Below, in pieces: positions 8,877 to 19,037 of a DNA stretch of 64,000 bases. Source of the stretch: Thalassoglobus neptunius. GTDB lineage: Bacteria > Planctomycetota > Planctomycetia > Planctomycetales > Planctomycetaceae. Position 1 is the first letter of the stretch. Each line of letters begins with the position of its first letter. Where the stretch lies: contig NZ_SIHI01000001.1 of the NCBI RefSeq assembly GCF_007859735.1, positions 1,198,251 through 1,262,250 of the forward strand, in the 5' to 3' direction. The notes under the pieces were generated by a model. That model was not told where the DNA came from, searched no databases, and saw only the letters and a list, made by a program, of their open reading frames with translations. A program made the translations under genes and the position numbers.

Positions 8877-10022
8877 ATGTCTACTGATTCTCCGGTCCAA
8901 ACCGTTGCAGAGAAGAAGGCTCGCGAGCCGGAAGTCAATAAGCTCTTCAAACTTCAAATCAAACACGAAGCCTCCGACTTGCATTTGCAGGCTGAAAAAC
9001 CCGCGATGCTTCGAATTCGCGGAACAATTCGCGAATTGACAATGCCTCCGCTGACCGAACAGCAACTCTGGTCAATGTTCTATGAGGTGATGGATGACCG
9101 AAACAAAATGATCTTCGAACGAGATGGTGGAGCGGACTTTGCTCACATCGTTCCTTTTGAAGGCAACGATTGGCGTTTTCGTGTCAATCTCTTCAAGCAG
9201 CTCGGCCTGCCTGGAATGGTCGCTCGAAAAGTCGAACAGTCGATCCCGCCTTTCGAGGGGCTCTATCTTCCCCCGATTATGGAAGAGTTGTGCAAATACG
9301 ATCAAGGGATGGTGTTGCTCGCCGGAGTGACCGGTTCCGGTAAGTCGACGACCATTGCGTCGATGCTCAACTGGGTCAACCATAACTATCGCAAGCATAT
9401 TCTCACGATCGAAGACCCGATCGAATTCGTTTACACGCCTGACAAGTGTCTGATCAATCAGCGAGAAATCGGGATGGATGTGATCGACTTCCATATCGCG
9501 ATGAAACATGCTGTGCGAGAAGACCCTGATATCATGCTCGTCGGTGAGTTGCGGGATGCTGAAACTTTCGAAACCGCGATCCATGCTGCTGAAACAGGTC
9601 ACCTGGTGTTCGGAACGATTCACGCTTCGAGTGCTCCCGGTACGATTGGTCGTATTCTGGATCTCTTTCCGCAGGCGATGCACAATGCCATTCGGGCCAG
9701 TATGGCGATGAACATGAAAGCCATCGTCGGTCAGAAACTTCTGAAGACGATCGTCGACAAACCTTCACGAGTTCCGATCGTGGAAATCATGAGGTTCAAT
9801 CCAACAGTGCGAAAGCTTGTGCTCGAACACAAAGACGAAAAACTTTCTGCGGCGATCCGTCTCGGCAAAGACGAAGGGATGCAGTTGTTCAACGACTCGC
9901 TCTATAAATTCATCACGGAAGAATATGTGAGTCGGGCGGCAGCTTTTGAGATTTCTCCGAACGTGGAAGAACTCAAAATGATGATCAAGGGAATCGACGT
10001 CAAAGCCTCTGCGATCCTGTAG
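8877..10022 (+). CDS. pilT: PilT-family twitching motility ATPase
   Basis: From the ATG at 8877 (381 residues; GGAGTG just upstream) this is a retraction-type secretion ATPase. Walker A is GVTGSGKSTT at about residue 150. The Asp box is at EDPIEFVYTP, Walker B at DIMLVGELRDAET, and the His box follows as TGHLVFGTIHASSA. PilT proteins depolymerise type IV pili for twitching and DNA uptake. A longer frame from 8772 exists but its N-terminus has no family similarity. The next gene is a PilB/GspE-type extension ATPase on the same strand only 80 bp away, so the pair probably shares one pilus or pseudopilus machine. Confidence 0.92.
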   Translation: MSTDSPVQTVAEKKAREPEVNKLFKLQIKHEASDLHLQAEKPAMLRIRGTIRELTMPPLTEQQLWSMFYEVMDDRNKMIFERDGGADFAHIVPFEGNDWRFRVNLFKQLGLPGMVARKVEQSIPPFEGLYLPPIMEELCKYDQGMVLLAGVTGSGKSTTIASMLNWVNHNYRKHILTIEDPIEFVYTPDKCLINQREIGMDVIDFHIAMKHAVREDPDIMLVGELRDAETFETAIHAAETGHLVFGTIHASSAPGTIGRILDLFPQAMHNAIRASMAMNMKAIVGQKLLKTIVDKPSRVPIVEIMRFNPTVRKLVLEHKDEKLSAAIRLGKDEGMQLFNDSLYKFITEEYVSRAAAFEISPNVEELKMMIKGIDVKASAIL

Positions 10023-10101
10023 TACCAATCAAAAATTTGCTAACCTGCGCGGAACTTTTCGCAAGTTCGTACACCTTTCTGAAACAAGAAACAGGAAGAT
10101 C

Positions 10102-11985
10102 GTGTTCGTCAGCTTTCGTATTCCGCATCTGAAGGTCATTTTGGTTCTGCTGTCTCTGTATGTGGCGGGCGGGGTGTTGAATCCTTCTGCCCTTGCGCAG
10201 GAGCCAGTTGCTGTCCCGGCGCCGGCTCCCATCAACGAGCCTGTTCCCGAAGTGGCGGACAGCACTACCGAAACCGTCGAACGATATTCCGTGCCGGTCG
10301 ATCCCTTCATTCGGGGGAATGCAATTCCCAGTCGACCGGATTACGGGTTACGCGTTGTTCAAACGCCACAAGTCGGGTTTTACCTGTCGCTTTGGAAGTT
10401 TGGTTGTCTGCTGGTCGTCTTCGGATTGTGGATTCACTTCTCGAAGTGGGTTCACGATGACGGTCGCGACCTTCATGTCCGCCCGCAGTTCTGGAACGGC
10501 TGCATGACCACCGGAGGAGTGATCGGCATCCCCGCTGCGCTACTGGTGCCGCTCTTTCCCGTTGGGTTTCTCATGACACTCTCGGCGATCGGGGCTCCGT
10601 TGGGGCTCTACATTCGCGAACGAAATGAAAACGTTCCCGCCGGTCGACGGGTGATGACGCCGGAACATATCGCCCGCTGGACCAAGCGGCAGCTTGCGAA
10701 AGTCGGAATCAATTTTGGTCAGGGAGAAAAGGGCGAATCGACCACCGGGCCACCGATCCAGTTTATCGGAAAAACCAAAACCGGTCGTCGTGATGAAGCG
10801 AGAACGCGGCAAGTGGAATCGTCGCGCGGTTATGTCGCTGCGAAGGAACTCGTCTATGACGCAATTCAAAGACGCGCGACCGATATTCATCTCGAACCGA
10901 AAGACGACGAACTCGGAATTCGTGTGCGGATCGATGGCGTCATGTATCCTGCGGAACCGTTCGACAAAGCTGTCGGGGATGCGGTCATCAATATCTTCAA
11001 AGTGCTGTGTGCGATCGACATCACTGAGAAGAGGCGATCACAGGACGGCGGTTTCGGAGCGATTGTCGAAGGTCGGGAAATCGACTTTCGTGTTGCCTCG
11101 CAGGGGACTCGGCATGGCGAAAAGCTGAGCATGCGTATTCTCGACCAATCCAACTCGGTGGGACGGGTCGAAGAACTCGGGATGCGCAAGCAAATGCAGC
11201 GCAACCTGGAGAACGTCATTCACCAGCCGCACGGTCTGATGCTCGTATGCGGGCCAACCGGGGCAGGTAAGTCGACGACTCTATACGCGTGTCTGAACGA
11301 TCTTGATTCGAGTGAGCGGAATATCATTACCGTCGAAGATCCCGTCGAATACTTGATGCCCGATGTGACTCAGATTGAAGTCAACACAAAGTCCGGAAAC
11401 ACCTTCGGACAGGCGTTGCGAAGCATCTTGAGGCAAGATCCCGACGTTGTCATGATCGGGGAAGTTCGAGATACGGAAACGGCGAAAATCGCATGCCAGG
11501 CAGCCAACACGGGACACATGGTGTTCTCGACAATTCACGCAAATGACACAATCACCGCGCTGTATCGACTGCTCGATCTCGAAGTTGAACCGTTTATGAT
11601 TTCGACGTCGATTTCAGCTGTTCTGTCGCAGCGATTGGCTCGCCGTCTTTGCCCTCGATGTCGAGAATCGTATCGCCCGAAAGCAGAACTCTTGAAAGCT
11701 GTCGGATTGCCGCCGGAGAAGGTTAAGGAGTTCTTCCGTCCGCCAGCGAAGAGTTCTTCGGTTTGCACCAAGTGCGGCGGATTGGGATACTATGGGCGAG
11801 TTGGAGTGTTCGAACTTCTCATGATCACAGAGAGAATTCGAGACATGATTCGCAGCACGGCCACGATGTCCGCAATTCGTAATGAAGCGCGTAAAGACGG
11901 GATGCTTTACATGCAAGAGGAAGGCTTAAGGTTAGTCGTACGGGGTGTGACTTCCGTCGACGAAATTACGAGGGTTGTCAAATAG
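10102..11985 (+). CDS. PilB/GspE-type secretion ATPase with an N-terminal signal peptide and membrane module
   Basis: The 627-residue protein starts at GTG. Its C-terminal 400 residues are a standard assembly ATPase: Walker A GPTGAGKSTTLYACL (about 384), Walker B DPDVVMIGEVRDTET, His box TGHMVFSTIHAND, and a zinc module with CPRC (about 517) and CTKC (about 555). The N-terminal 200 residues are unusual. A signal-peptide-like start ending at SALAQE is followed by a Pro-rich linker and two hydrophobic segments (LWKFGCLLVVFGLWIHF and GGVIGIPAALLVPLFPVGFL). Cytosolic PilB and GspE lack these, so this ATPase appears membrane-tethered. It follows pilT directly. Confidence 0.88.
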   Translation: MFVSFRIPHLKVILVLLSLYVAGGVLNPSALAQEPVAVPAPAPINEPVPEVADSTTETVERYSVPVDPFIRGNAIPSRPDYGLRVVQTPQVGFYLSLWKFGCLLVVFGLWIHFSKWVHDDGRDLHVRPQFWNGCMTTGGVIGIPAALLVPLFPVGFLMTLSAIGAPLGLYIRERNENVPAGRRVMTPEHIARWTKRQLAKVGINFGQGEKGESTTGPPIQFIGKTKTGRRDEARTRQVESSRGYVAAKELVYDAIQRRATDIHLEPKDDELGIRVRIDGVMYPAEPFDKAVGDAVINIFKVLCAIDITEKRRSQDGGFGAIVEGREIDFRVASQGTRHGEKLSMRILDQSNSVGRVEELGMRKQMQRNLENVIHQPHGLMLVCGPTGAGKSTTLYACLNDLDSSERNIITVEDPVEYLMPDVTQIEVNTKSGNTFGQALRSILRQDPDVVMIGEVRDTETAKIACQAANTGHMVFSTIHANDTITALYRLLDLEVEPFMISTSISAVLSQRLARRLCPRCRESYRPKAELLKAVGLPPEKVKEFFRPPAKSSSVCTKCGGLGYYGRVGVFELLMITERIRDMIRSTATMSAIRNEARKDGMLYMQEEGLRLVVRGVTSVDEITRVVK

Positions 11986-12013
11986 CTGATCTCTAAACAA
12001 AAGGTCCAGAACG

Positions 12014-12337
12014 ATGCCGCTATTCGAAATTGAGACAGATGCTCACATCATGATCGGGTGGGCAGACGACAGAGAAGGCGCACTGCAGTTCGCTGAAGAG
12101 AACTACCCGGGCGAATCAGTGAAACGGGTTCACCAGCGCCCTCGCGATGTCTGGGTCATTTCAAAGAGGCTCCTGGGGATCGAAAGCTCGACTGATCCGT
12201 GTAACACAGCACGAGATTGTCTGGCGAAAGCGGCAGGCGATAAAGTTCACGCGATTCGTTTGTATCGACAAGAAACCGGGACAGACCTCCACGAAGCGCA
12301 GCTGGCCATCGAAACCAATATGTCACTCGGGTGGTAA
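12014..12337 (+). CDS. small protein with ribosomal L7/L12 C-terminal-like segment
   Basis: This 107-residue protein starts 28 bases after the PilB-like gene and probably shares its transcript. The C-terminal 35 residues (KVHAIRLYRQETGTDLHEAQ) resemble the alpha-turn-alpha of the L7/L12 C-terminal domain, which also appears in small non-ribosomal planctomycete and actinobacterial proteins. The N-terminal half is not recognised. No signal peptide or membrane segment. The function is unknown; the link to the pilus ATPases rests on position only. Confidence 0.6.
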   Translation: MPLFEIETDAHIMIGWADDREGALQFAEENYPGESVKRVHQRPRDVWVISKRLLGIESSTDPCNTARDCLAKAAGDKVHAIRLYRQETGTDLHEAQLAIETNMSLGW

Positions 12338-12707
12338 ATCACACAAATGTCCGGGCCTGATTCATCTCATTGATGACTGTTCCGAGTCCGGAATGTCGCT
12401 GCCCCGACACAACCTCGACGAGCGAATTGCGAACTCGTTTCTGACGCCCAAATTGCGCAAAACCGGATGATCTAAACGGATCTTCTGGAATCTTTTTGTG
12501 CCTCGATGAACAACTCGTGCGGCCGTTCGACTTGCCGGTTGAACGGCCGCTTCGAGAGCAGTGGTTTCCCTTTCGAGCGTTCGTCAACTAACCTGCTCAG
12601 CTTGTCACACTGCACACAAGCTCCGTCAGTTTGAAGCATTCCTGACCGGAGGTGTCCCAGTATATTCGCTGGGCGCGATTCACGATTCCGGAGGATTTCA
12701 TTTCCTG
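12338..12707. other. intergenic with a strong hairpin (12519-12550)
   Basis: No supported gene. GCGGCCGTTC at 12519-12528 and GAACGGCCGC at 12541-12550 form a perfect 10-bp stem with a 12-base loop. This probably ends the pilT/pilB transcript, although no long T-run follows. GGAGG at 12690 is the ribosome-binding site of the next gene. Confidence 0.55.
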
Positions 12708-13268
12708 ATGAAAGTTCGCTTCTTACTGTGGTCGCTCTCCAGTTTGGGAATCGTTCTGGCTCTCGCGATCGCTTTCGCCTACGCACCGCAGCCGATGCGT
12801 CGGATCGGTCTGACGTATGTGATTTTCGGAATCCTCTCCGGAATGGCGTTCGGTCGGTTGGCACGCGAATTCGAACTTGATCGGAGTCGAATCCTGCCGC
12901 TAGTGAGCTTTGTTGTTGTGTTGATCGGAGGAACTCAACTGGCTTGGGCGTCGTTTCAGCAATTGAAAGAGGCTCGCAGCCAACAAATCGAAAACGACCC
13001 GGATCAGCTTGCCATGCTCAATCTTGCCGAGGAACTGGCGAGTGATGATCCAGAACTTGCAGACCATTACCGGCAGGAGCGCCGCGAACTCAAACCACAA
13101 TTCAGAGACTATCTGAATTTCAGGTACTCGAAACTCGGTCAGTGGGGCGAACACCTCTCTGTTGTTTTCTGGAGCCTGGAACTGATTTGCGCTGCGACCC
13201 TTGCGAGCCTAATGGTTTGGAGAACGCCATTGGCGACGGACACTACAACGAAGGAACTTGAAACGTGA
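12708..13268 (+). CDS. conserved membrane protein, four predicted helices
   Basis: The ATG at 12708 follows a good GGAGG (12690) and gives 186 residues. Predicted membrane segments are at about 5-22 (LLWSLSSLGIVLALAIAF), 35-50, 62-82 (LVSFVVVLIGGTQLAWA) and 155-175 (SVVFWSLELICAATLASL). A charged, helical soluble stretch separates the third from the fourth. I do not recognise the family. Its last bases overlap the GTG start of acpS by 4 bases, so the two are translationally coupled. Confidence 0.7.
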   Translation: MKVRFLLWSLSSLGIVLALAIAFAYAPQPMRRIGLTYVIFGILSGMAFGRLAREFELDRSRILPLVSFVVVLIGGTQLAWASFQQLKEARSQQIENDPDQLAMLNLAEELASDDPELADHYRQERRELKPQFRDYLNFRYSKLGQWGEHLSVVFWSLELICAATLASLMVWRTPLATDTTTKELET

Positions 13269-13657
13269 TTGTGGGATTGGGCACTGACATTGTCGAAATC
13301 GTTCGAATCGGTGAAATGATCGAGCGGCACGGCGAACTCTTTCTGCAGCGTGTCTACTCAGAAACTGAGATCAAATACTGTCAGCGTCACAAAGAGGCGA
13401 TTCAGCACTATGCCGGCCGCTGGGCAGCTAAAGAAGCTGTGATGAAAACGCTGGGAACCGGATTCACGAAAGGAGTCGGGTGGAAGGATATTCAAGTTCA
13501 CAACAAACCATCCGGAGAGCCGGTCATTGTTATCTCTGGTGGTGCGGGACAAGTTGCAAAGCTCAAGGGAATCGATGAGGTTCTGATCACGATTTCACAC
13601 TGCCGGGCATACGCCACAGCGACAGCGATCGCCATGCAGCACAGTCGTCACAGCTAA
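13265..13657 (+). CDS. acpS: holo-[acyl-carrier-protein] synthase
   Basis: The 130-residue protein has the AcpS-type phosphopantetheinyl transferase motifs: the magnesium-binding start IVGLGTDIVEIVRI and the central GRWAAKEAVMKTLGTGF with the catalytic Glu-Lys pair. It transfers 4'-phosphopantetheine from CoA to acyl carrier protein, an essential step for fatty-acid synthesis. Length and start are normal. The GTG start overlaps the upstream membrane protein stop by 4 bases. A 270-bp space without a supported gene follows. Confidence 0.95.
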   Translation: MIVGLGTDIVEIVRIGEMIERHGELFLQRVYSETEIKYCQRHKEAIQHYAGRWAAKEAVMKTLGTGFTKGVGWKDIQVHNKPSGEPVIVISGGAGQVAKLKGIDEVLITISHCRAYATATAIAMQHSRHS

Positions 13658-13931
13658 TCCATGATCTCCACAACGGGTGAGGATTCCTCGTCAGATTTCT
13701 CTTCATCGGGCTAGATTTTTCCGTCGGAGAAACTCGAGAGTGTCCGTTTCTGGGAATGGCCGAAACGGAAGAACTTCGACTTGAGGTTTGGTAAAATCAA
13801 GTGAAAGATTGAGTCGTCGATTTCGCGCTGCGGAGTCATCGTTGGCGATCCAGCAGCGGAGGAGTTTCTCCGTTTGATCGCAATTTTCGGAGCGGTCTTC
13901 ACGGACCGCATGAGCAGACTGGACAAGAACC

Positions 13932-14399
13932 ATGATCAATTTGAAGAAGATCTTGATTCCGACGGATTTCAGTGAGTTCAGTCAACATGCCATTCGGTAT
14001 GGGTGCGAATTCGCCAGAAAGTTTGAAGCGAAAGTTCACTTGATCAATGTCGTCGAAGATCTCTATCCGATCGTTCCAGAACCCGGAATGGCGACAGCGC
14101 TGTCACCTCCGTATTTTCAGGAATTGGCAGAGAGTTCACGTCGAGCCATTGAGTCGCTTCCCGCATCCGAAATGGCGAAAGGAGTCGACATCGAACGAGT
14201 CGTTGTCACCGGAACTCCGTTTCTGGAAATTATCCGATACGCCAAAGAGCAGGACATCGACATGATCGTGATCGGAACACACGGTCGATCCGGCCTCGTC
14301 CAGGCATTGATGGGAAGCGTTGCCGAAAAAGTGGTGCGGAAAGCAACGTGTCCAGTGTTGACGGTCCGACCGGAAGGCCATGATTTCGTGATGCCCTAA
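13932..14399 (+). CDS. universal stress protein, single UspA domain
   Basis: The 155-residue protein starts KKILIPTDFSEFSQHAIRYG, the usual first strand and helix of UspA. It ends with the ATP-binding signature IVIGTHGRSGLVQALMGSVAEKV (GxxGRSG-8-G(S)). Proteins with this motif bind ATP or AMP and support survival in stress. The protein is cytosolic with no extra domain. It stands alone; a second, two-domain Usp occurs at 54285. Family assignment is secure, the specific role is not. Confidence 0.92.
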   Translation: MINLKKILIPTDFSEFSQHAIRYGCEFARKFEAKVHLINVVEDLYPIVPEPGMATALSPPYFQELAESSRRAIESLPASEMAKGVDIERVVVTGTPFLEIIRYAKEQDIDMIVIGTHGRSGLVQALMGSVAEKVVRKATCPVLTVRPEGHDFVMP

Positions 14400-14543
14400 G
14401 CGTCACCACACTACGTTCGCTCGATTCGAAGAATCGTCTCACCAAGCACGCAGTGCACGAGGAGAGACTCATTTTCAGTCGTCAGAGCGAATCATAGGCA
14501 ATTGTCAAAAGTAGAATTTTCGAGCGTTGAGGCCTGAATTTTG

Positions 14544-15008
14544 ATGACCTACTGGATCGTTGGATCCCTCGTTTTGTTGCTGCTGATCATGCTGATCAAA
14601 GCCCCCGCATTCGTCGAGTGGAAGCGGTCGAAAGAGACTCAGCAGGCCATTGAACTGTTTCGGATTCGACGAGAAGTTCTGGAAGCCAAATTCTTCGAAC
14701 TCGCAGCCGCTCAGGGGAAACCTCGCGGCCTCCGGTGGACCGAGTGTGATTGGAAAGATCCTGTCTTTTTCGCTCGAGATCGAACGACAAATCTCCTCAC
14801 AGCCTTTTCCTCAGTGGAAATTCATTTTGAAGCAGTCGAGGGAGGAGACATGGAGGACATCGCAGCCGTCGGTGACATCCGAGACGCTTCGGCGGTTTTC
14901 CATTATCAGGACGGCGTCTGGGGAACTGGAGGGAAAGCTCTGTTCAACATGAGTCCGGAAATTGCCGTCGAAAAACTGACCGCCCAGTATGAACCGATCA
15001 AAATTTGA
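14544..15008 (+). CDS. conserved hypothetical protein with N-terminal membrane anchor
   Basis: From the ATG at 14544 this is 154 residues; a TTG three bases upstream is in frame and less likely. Residues 3-22 (YWIVGSLVLLLLIMLIKAP) form one membrane segment, then a cytosolic alpha/beta portion containing PRGLRWTECDWKDPVFFARD. A conserved-looking Trp-Thr-Glu-Cys segment and acidic patches suggest a folded domain, but I know no named family. It is the last gene before tRNA-Pro. Confidence 0.65.
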   Translation: MTYWIVGSLVLLLLIMLIKAPAFVEWKRSKETQQAIELFRIRREVLEAKFFELAAAQGKPRGLRWTECDWKDPVFFARDRTTNLLTAFSSVEIHFEAVEGGDMEDIAAVGDIRDASAVFHYQDGVWGTGGKALFNMSPEIAVEKLTAQYEPIKI

Positions 15009-15127
15009 CGATGAATTCGCCTCAAGTTTCGGCAGACATTGCGTCTTCGCCGATTTTCACAAAAACAGCCTTCATGTTTGATTGACGAACCGAACCATCT
15101 CTGCCTATCCTTTGTCCACCACGCACA

Positions 15128-15869
<742 letters not shown>

Positions 15870-15873
<4 letters not shown>

Positions 15874-16409
15874 CTTGCTTCCGGTGCAGCTGGGAAGTCG
15901 ACATCAGTTCCGGCGACTTGGTTGAAGTAGTTCGCGAACGTCTTCCAGGCGACGATCGCAACAATCTCGGCGATTTCACCATCGCCATAACCGGCTCGTC
16001 GAACTCGGTTGAGGGCTTCGTTGCTCACCCAGCCACGGTCTTCGACAAGTTGTTTTGCTAGGCGTAAAGCGACATCAACCTTGGTGTCCGGGGACGACGA
16101 CTGGCGCGCGTCGGTAAGCTCGTTGTCGCTCAGGCCGACGGTTTTCCCAATCGCGCAATGTGCGGCCACGCAGTAGTTGCAGCCGTTGGATTCCGAAACG
16201 GTGAGCGCTATTTGCTCGCGGAGTTTGGCTGGCAGCAGACTGCCTTCCATTGCCTCGCCGAGCGCCAGGTAACCCTTCAGGGCGGCGGGAGAATTGGCGA
16301 GTGTTCGCGCCAAATTGGAAACCACTCCAAACTTGTCTTTAACGTCAGCGAGAAGTTGCTTGGCCTCTCCTGTCGCCTGTTTGGGGTTGATTGCTTTGAT
16401 TCTTGGCAT
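15870..16409 (-). CDS. AhpD-like carboxymuconolactone decarboxylase family protein
   Basis: The 179-residue protein has the AhpD/CMD core: LPAKLREQIALTVSESNGCNYCVAAHCAI with the redox CxxC and downstream His, followed by helices typical of peroxidase-related alkylhydroperoxidases. Such proteins reduce or relay electrons to peroxide-scavenging partners, although substrates vary widely. It is read divergently from the sigma-54 activator at 16627. A near-consensus -24/-12 promoter lies upstream (16476-16490), so it is very probably a target of that activator. Confidence 0.88.
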
Positions 16410-16475
16410 TGCTCTTTGTCCTTTCAGGCTGTTGTTTCGTGGTTACACCGGCGTCGAAGTTGGTCAGATGTCAAA

Positions 16476-16490
16476 GCAACGACTGTTCCA
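16476..16490 (-). promoter_or_regulatory. sigma-54 (-24/-12) promoter for the AhpD-like gene
   Basis: Read on the minus strand the sequence is TGGAACAGTCGTTGC, compared with the RpoN consensus TGGCACN5TTGC: one mismatch at a conserved base, with the invariant GG and GC exactly 10 bases apart. It ends 67 bases before the AhpD-like ATG, a normal leader. The gene for a sigma-54 activator starts just to the right, which supports the call. Confidence 0.8.
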
Positions 16491-16558
16491 AAGATGTAAT
16501 CAGGGCGTAAGCTATTTGACTGAATTGTCTTAGGTGTATTTCTCTTGTGTCAGCGTGT

Positions 16559-16572
16559 CCCGAAAAATCGTG
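16559..16572. promoter_or_regulatory. candidate enhancer site for the sigma-54 activator (AhpD-like side)
   Basis: CCCGAAAAATCGTG matches the perfect palindrome CACGAAATTTCGTG found at 21761 in 11 of 14 positions, with both outer half-sites kept (CGAAA / TCGTG). It lies 70 bp from the -24 element of the AhpD-like promoter, almost the same distance as the other site to its promoter (72 bp), and 55 bp before the activator's own ATG. Confidence 0.6.
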
Positions 16573-16626
16573 ATTTCGCAATATGTCGCAGTGACTTTTC
16601 GCGAATCATCGTTTATTGTGGGCCAA

Positions 16627-18255
16627 ATGAATCCGTCCGAAATCCGTCCACCGAATATCAACCTGCTCAAGCAGTTGCTCCTCGACATGGCGCAAGCGCG
16701 GGGTGTTCAGCAGGTTCTTAAGCTGGTTGTGGATCGAATGGCCAGCCAGCCCGAAGTTGCGCTGGCACGAATCTGGCTCCTCGGACCGGGCGACCTTTGC
16801 GCGAACTGTCATTTGCGACATGAATGCGAGGACCAAAGCGTGTGCCTTCATCTGGTGGCCAGTTCGGGGAGTTCCAAAATCACGGGCGAGGAGTGGACTG
16901 GGTTGGACGGCGTCTTCCGTCGCTTCCCTTTCGGGGTTCGTAAAGTCGGGCGGATTGCGGCAACCGGGCAACCGCTCGAAGTTCCCGACATTGCCGAACA
17001 CCCAGAGATCCTGGCGAGGCCCGATTGGGCGGAGGCCGAAGGGATTCGTGCACTTGGGGGACAGCCCCTCGTTCACAAAGGCGAGGTGCTCGGGGTTCTC
17101 GCCATATTCACACGTGCCTGTTTGGGCGAAGAGAATCTGACCTGGATGCGTACGATCGCAGACCATGCGGCCGCCGCAATTGCGAACGCGCGAGCCTTTG
17201 AAGAGATCACGCGGTTAAAAGAACAACTCGAACTCGAACGCGACTATCTGCGTGAGGAACTGGCTGGAATTCAAGAGTTCGGCGACATCATCGGACAGAG
17301 CCCGTCGCTGATGAATGTGTTGCAACAGATCGATCTCGTTGCGGCAACCGACGCCAGTGTCTTGATACTTGGCGAGTCAGGGACTGGCAAAGAACTGGTC
17401 GCTCGTGAGATTCATCGGCGCAGCCAACGCCATGAGCGTTCGATGGTTAAATGCAACTGTGCATCAATTCCTCGAGAGCTGTACGAAAGCGAGTTCTTCG
17501 GCCATGCAAAGGGCGCATTCACCGGCGCGATCAGTGACCGTGCGGGACGATTTCAGTTGGCGGACGGCGGCACGCTCTTTCTCGACGAAGTCGGCGAGAT
17601 TCCGCTGGACATGCAGAGCAAGCTGCTACGCGTGCTGCAAGAGGGCGAGTTTGAGCGAGTCGGCGAAGAGCGAACCCAACGTGTTGACGTGCGAATTGTC
17701 GCAGCAACGAATCGGGACTTAAAACAAGAGATCGAAGCAAAGCGGTTCCGTGAAGACCTCTATTACAGACTAAACGTATTTCCGATTCAGATCTCCCCGC
17801 TCCGCGAGCGCAAGGAAGATATCTCGGTCCTTGCCGCCCAGTTCGTCGACGTTTCGGCCCGCAATTTGAATCGTACTCCACCGCGACTGACGCAAGGCAA
17901 TATCCTGCAATTGCAGCGATACGATTGGCCCGGCAATATTCGCGAGCTTCAAAATGTCATAGAACGAGCGGTGATTACGTCGGTGAAAGGCAGGCTGAGG
18001 TTCGAGCTTCCCGGCGTCGAAAGAGGGAAGCGAAGCGATATTGCGGAAACTTCTACTTCGATCGAATCGAGTTCCGATCCACAAATCGTTACCGAAGACG
18101 AAATGCGTCGCCGCGAACGGGAGAATATCATCGCGGCTTTGAAACAAACCAGATGGAAGATTTCCGGTGAAGGAGGTGCGGCCGACTTGCTGGGAATCAA
18201 GCCGACGACCTTGACGTCTCGCATGAAGAAAATGGGAATCGAAAGACCGGTTTGA
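16627..18255 (+). CDS. sigma-54-dependent activator: GAF - AAA+ - Fis-type HTH
   Basis: The ATG at 16627 gives 542 residues. A GAF sensor domain (about 15-200) holds a four-Cys cluster, C58, C61, C67 and C73 (CANC, then HEC and SVC), that could bind metal or an iron-sulfur cluster. The AAA+ domain has Walker A GESGTGKE (about 249), the sigma-54 contact loop GAFTGA (296), Walker [13 protein letters not shown] and the arginine-finger region. The C-terminus is a Fis-like helix-turn-helix ([20 protein letters not shown]). FhlA/NorR-like regulators of this build sense small molecules and switch on -24/-12 promoters. Two such promoters flank it, at 16476 and 21676. Confidence 0.93.
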   Translation: MNPSEIRPPNINLLKQLLLDMAQARGVQQVLKLVVDRMASQPEVALARIWLLGPGDLCANCHLRHECEDQSVCLHLVASSGSSKITGEEWTGLDGVFRRFPFGVRKVGRIAATGQPLEVPDIAEHPEILARPDWAEAEGIRALGGQPLVHKGEVLGVLAIFTRACLGEENLTWMRTIADHAAAAIANARAFEEITRLKEQLELERDYLREELAGIQEFGDIIGQSPSLMNVLQQIDLVAATDASVLILGESGTGKELVAREIHRRSQRHERSMVKCNCASIPRELYESEFFGHAKGAFTGAISDRAGRFQLADGGTLFLDEVGEIPLDMQSKLLRVLQEGEFERVGEERTQRVDVRIVAATNRDLKQEIEAKRFREDLYYRLNVFPIQISPLRERKEDISVLAAQFVDVSARNLNRTPPRLTQGNILQLQRYDWPGNIRELQNVIERAVITSVKGRLRFELPGVERGKRSDIAETSTSIESSSDPQIVTEDEMRRRERENIIAALKQTRWKISGEGGAADLLGIKPTTLTSRMKKMGIERPV

Positions 18256-18415
18256 ATCGGACTCATCTTCCTTCTCCTCGTCGAAGACGTCAGGTCGCTG
18301 CTGCGAATTTCGCCAAGCTGCGGATTGAAATGCATCGCGTACAAAGTGATAGGAATAACATAACCACATTAGAGTTATGGTTCTTTATTAAGTGTCTTGA
18401 CCAAGGTGTCTAAAT

Positions 18416-18465
18416 GGAACAGTAAGAATGGAGCGCGTCGCTTCCCGCGAGTTCTTACTGTTTCC
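18416..18465. terminator. bidirectional terminator-like hairpin
   Basis: GGAACAGTAAGAA (18416-18428) pairs with TTCTTACTGTTTCC (18452-18465) with a single bulged T and a 23-base loop. It sits between the convergent sigma-54 activator and DUF1348 genes and could end both transcripts. A smaller hairpin (CATAAC / GTTATG followed by TTCTTTATT) lies just upstream. Confidence 0.6.
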
Positions 18466-18466
18466 C

Positions 18467-18937
18467 CTATTTAATATGTTCTTTTAGGCCAGCATCTCCG
18501 TTTGGACGCGGTCCCAGCTGCCAGTGGAACTTGCGTTTGGACTCATTGATCACATAGTCGTTGATGCTGGCCTCACGGCGTCGCATCAGTCCGTTGTCAT
18601 CGAACTCCCAGTTCTCGTTTCCATAAGCGCGGAACCAGTTGCCGTCGGCATCGTGGTACTCGTACTGGAAACGCACGGCGATGCGGTTTTCAGTGAAGGC
18701 CCACAACTGTTTTGTCAGGCGATAGTCAAGCTCCTTCTCCCACTTGCCGGTCAGGAACTCGACGATCTGGTTTCGACCTTTGACAAACGTGTCGCGGTTT
18801 CGCCACTCGCTATCGATCGAGTAGGCCAGCGAGACTTTCTCCGGGTTGCGGGAGTTCCATCCGTCCTCGGCTGCCTGGACTTTTCGGATGGCTGTTTCGC
18901 GCGTGAACGGCGGCTTGATGTCGGTGGGGTTGGGCAT
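18467..18937 (-). CDS. DUF1348 / NTF2-like family protein
   Basis: The 156-residue protein belongs to the SnoaL-like DUF1348 group. It shows the typical [29 protein letters not shown] start, [20 protein letters not shown], and the middle block [21 protein letters not shown]. These fold as alpha+beta cones with an internal pocket, and the enzymatic role is unknown. The ATG at 18937 has AAGGAG 7 bases upstream, better than an ATG 21 bases earlier. It is last in the minus-strand run DsrE, PNPOx-like, isochorismatase-like, DUF1348. Confidence 0.88.
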   Translation of the reverse strand: MPNPTDIKPPFTRETAIRKVQAAEDGWNSRNPEKVSLAYSIDSEWRNRDTFVKGRNQIVEFLTGKWEKELDYRLTKQLWAFTENRIAVRFQYEYHDADGNWFRAYGNENWEFDDNGLMRRREASINDYVINESKRKFHWQLGPRPNGDAGLKEHIK

Positions 18938-18988
18938 GGGTTTCTCCTTGGAAAACATGGTGGTGTTTAAGTACGAGTGTGCGGAGTT

Positions 18989-19022
18989 ATGAAGGCCGCC
19001 GACGAGTGACGATGGCCTTCAT
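18989..19022 (-). terminator. hairpin between isochorismatase-like and DUF1348 genes
   Basis: ATGAAGGCC (18989-18997) and GGCCTTCAT (19014-19022) form a perfect 9-bp stem with a 16-base loop. It lies between two same-strand genes and could attenuate read-through or stabilise the upstream message. No T-run follows. Confidence 0.45.
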
Positions 19023-19037
19023 GACTTGTGGGCATGG

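Noticed and set aside
13703-13939. 78-residue minus-strand frame between acpS and the Usp gene
   Set aside because: No ribosome-binding site or recognised family; overlaps the Usp start.
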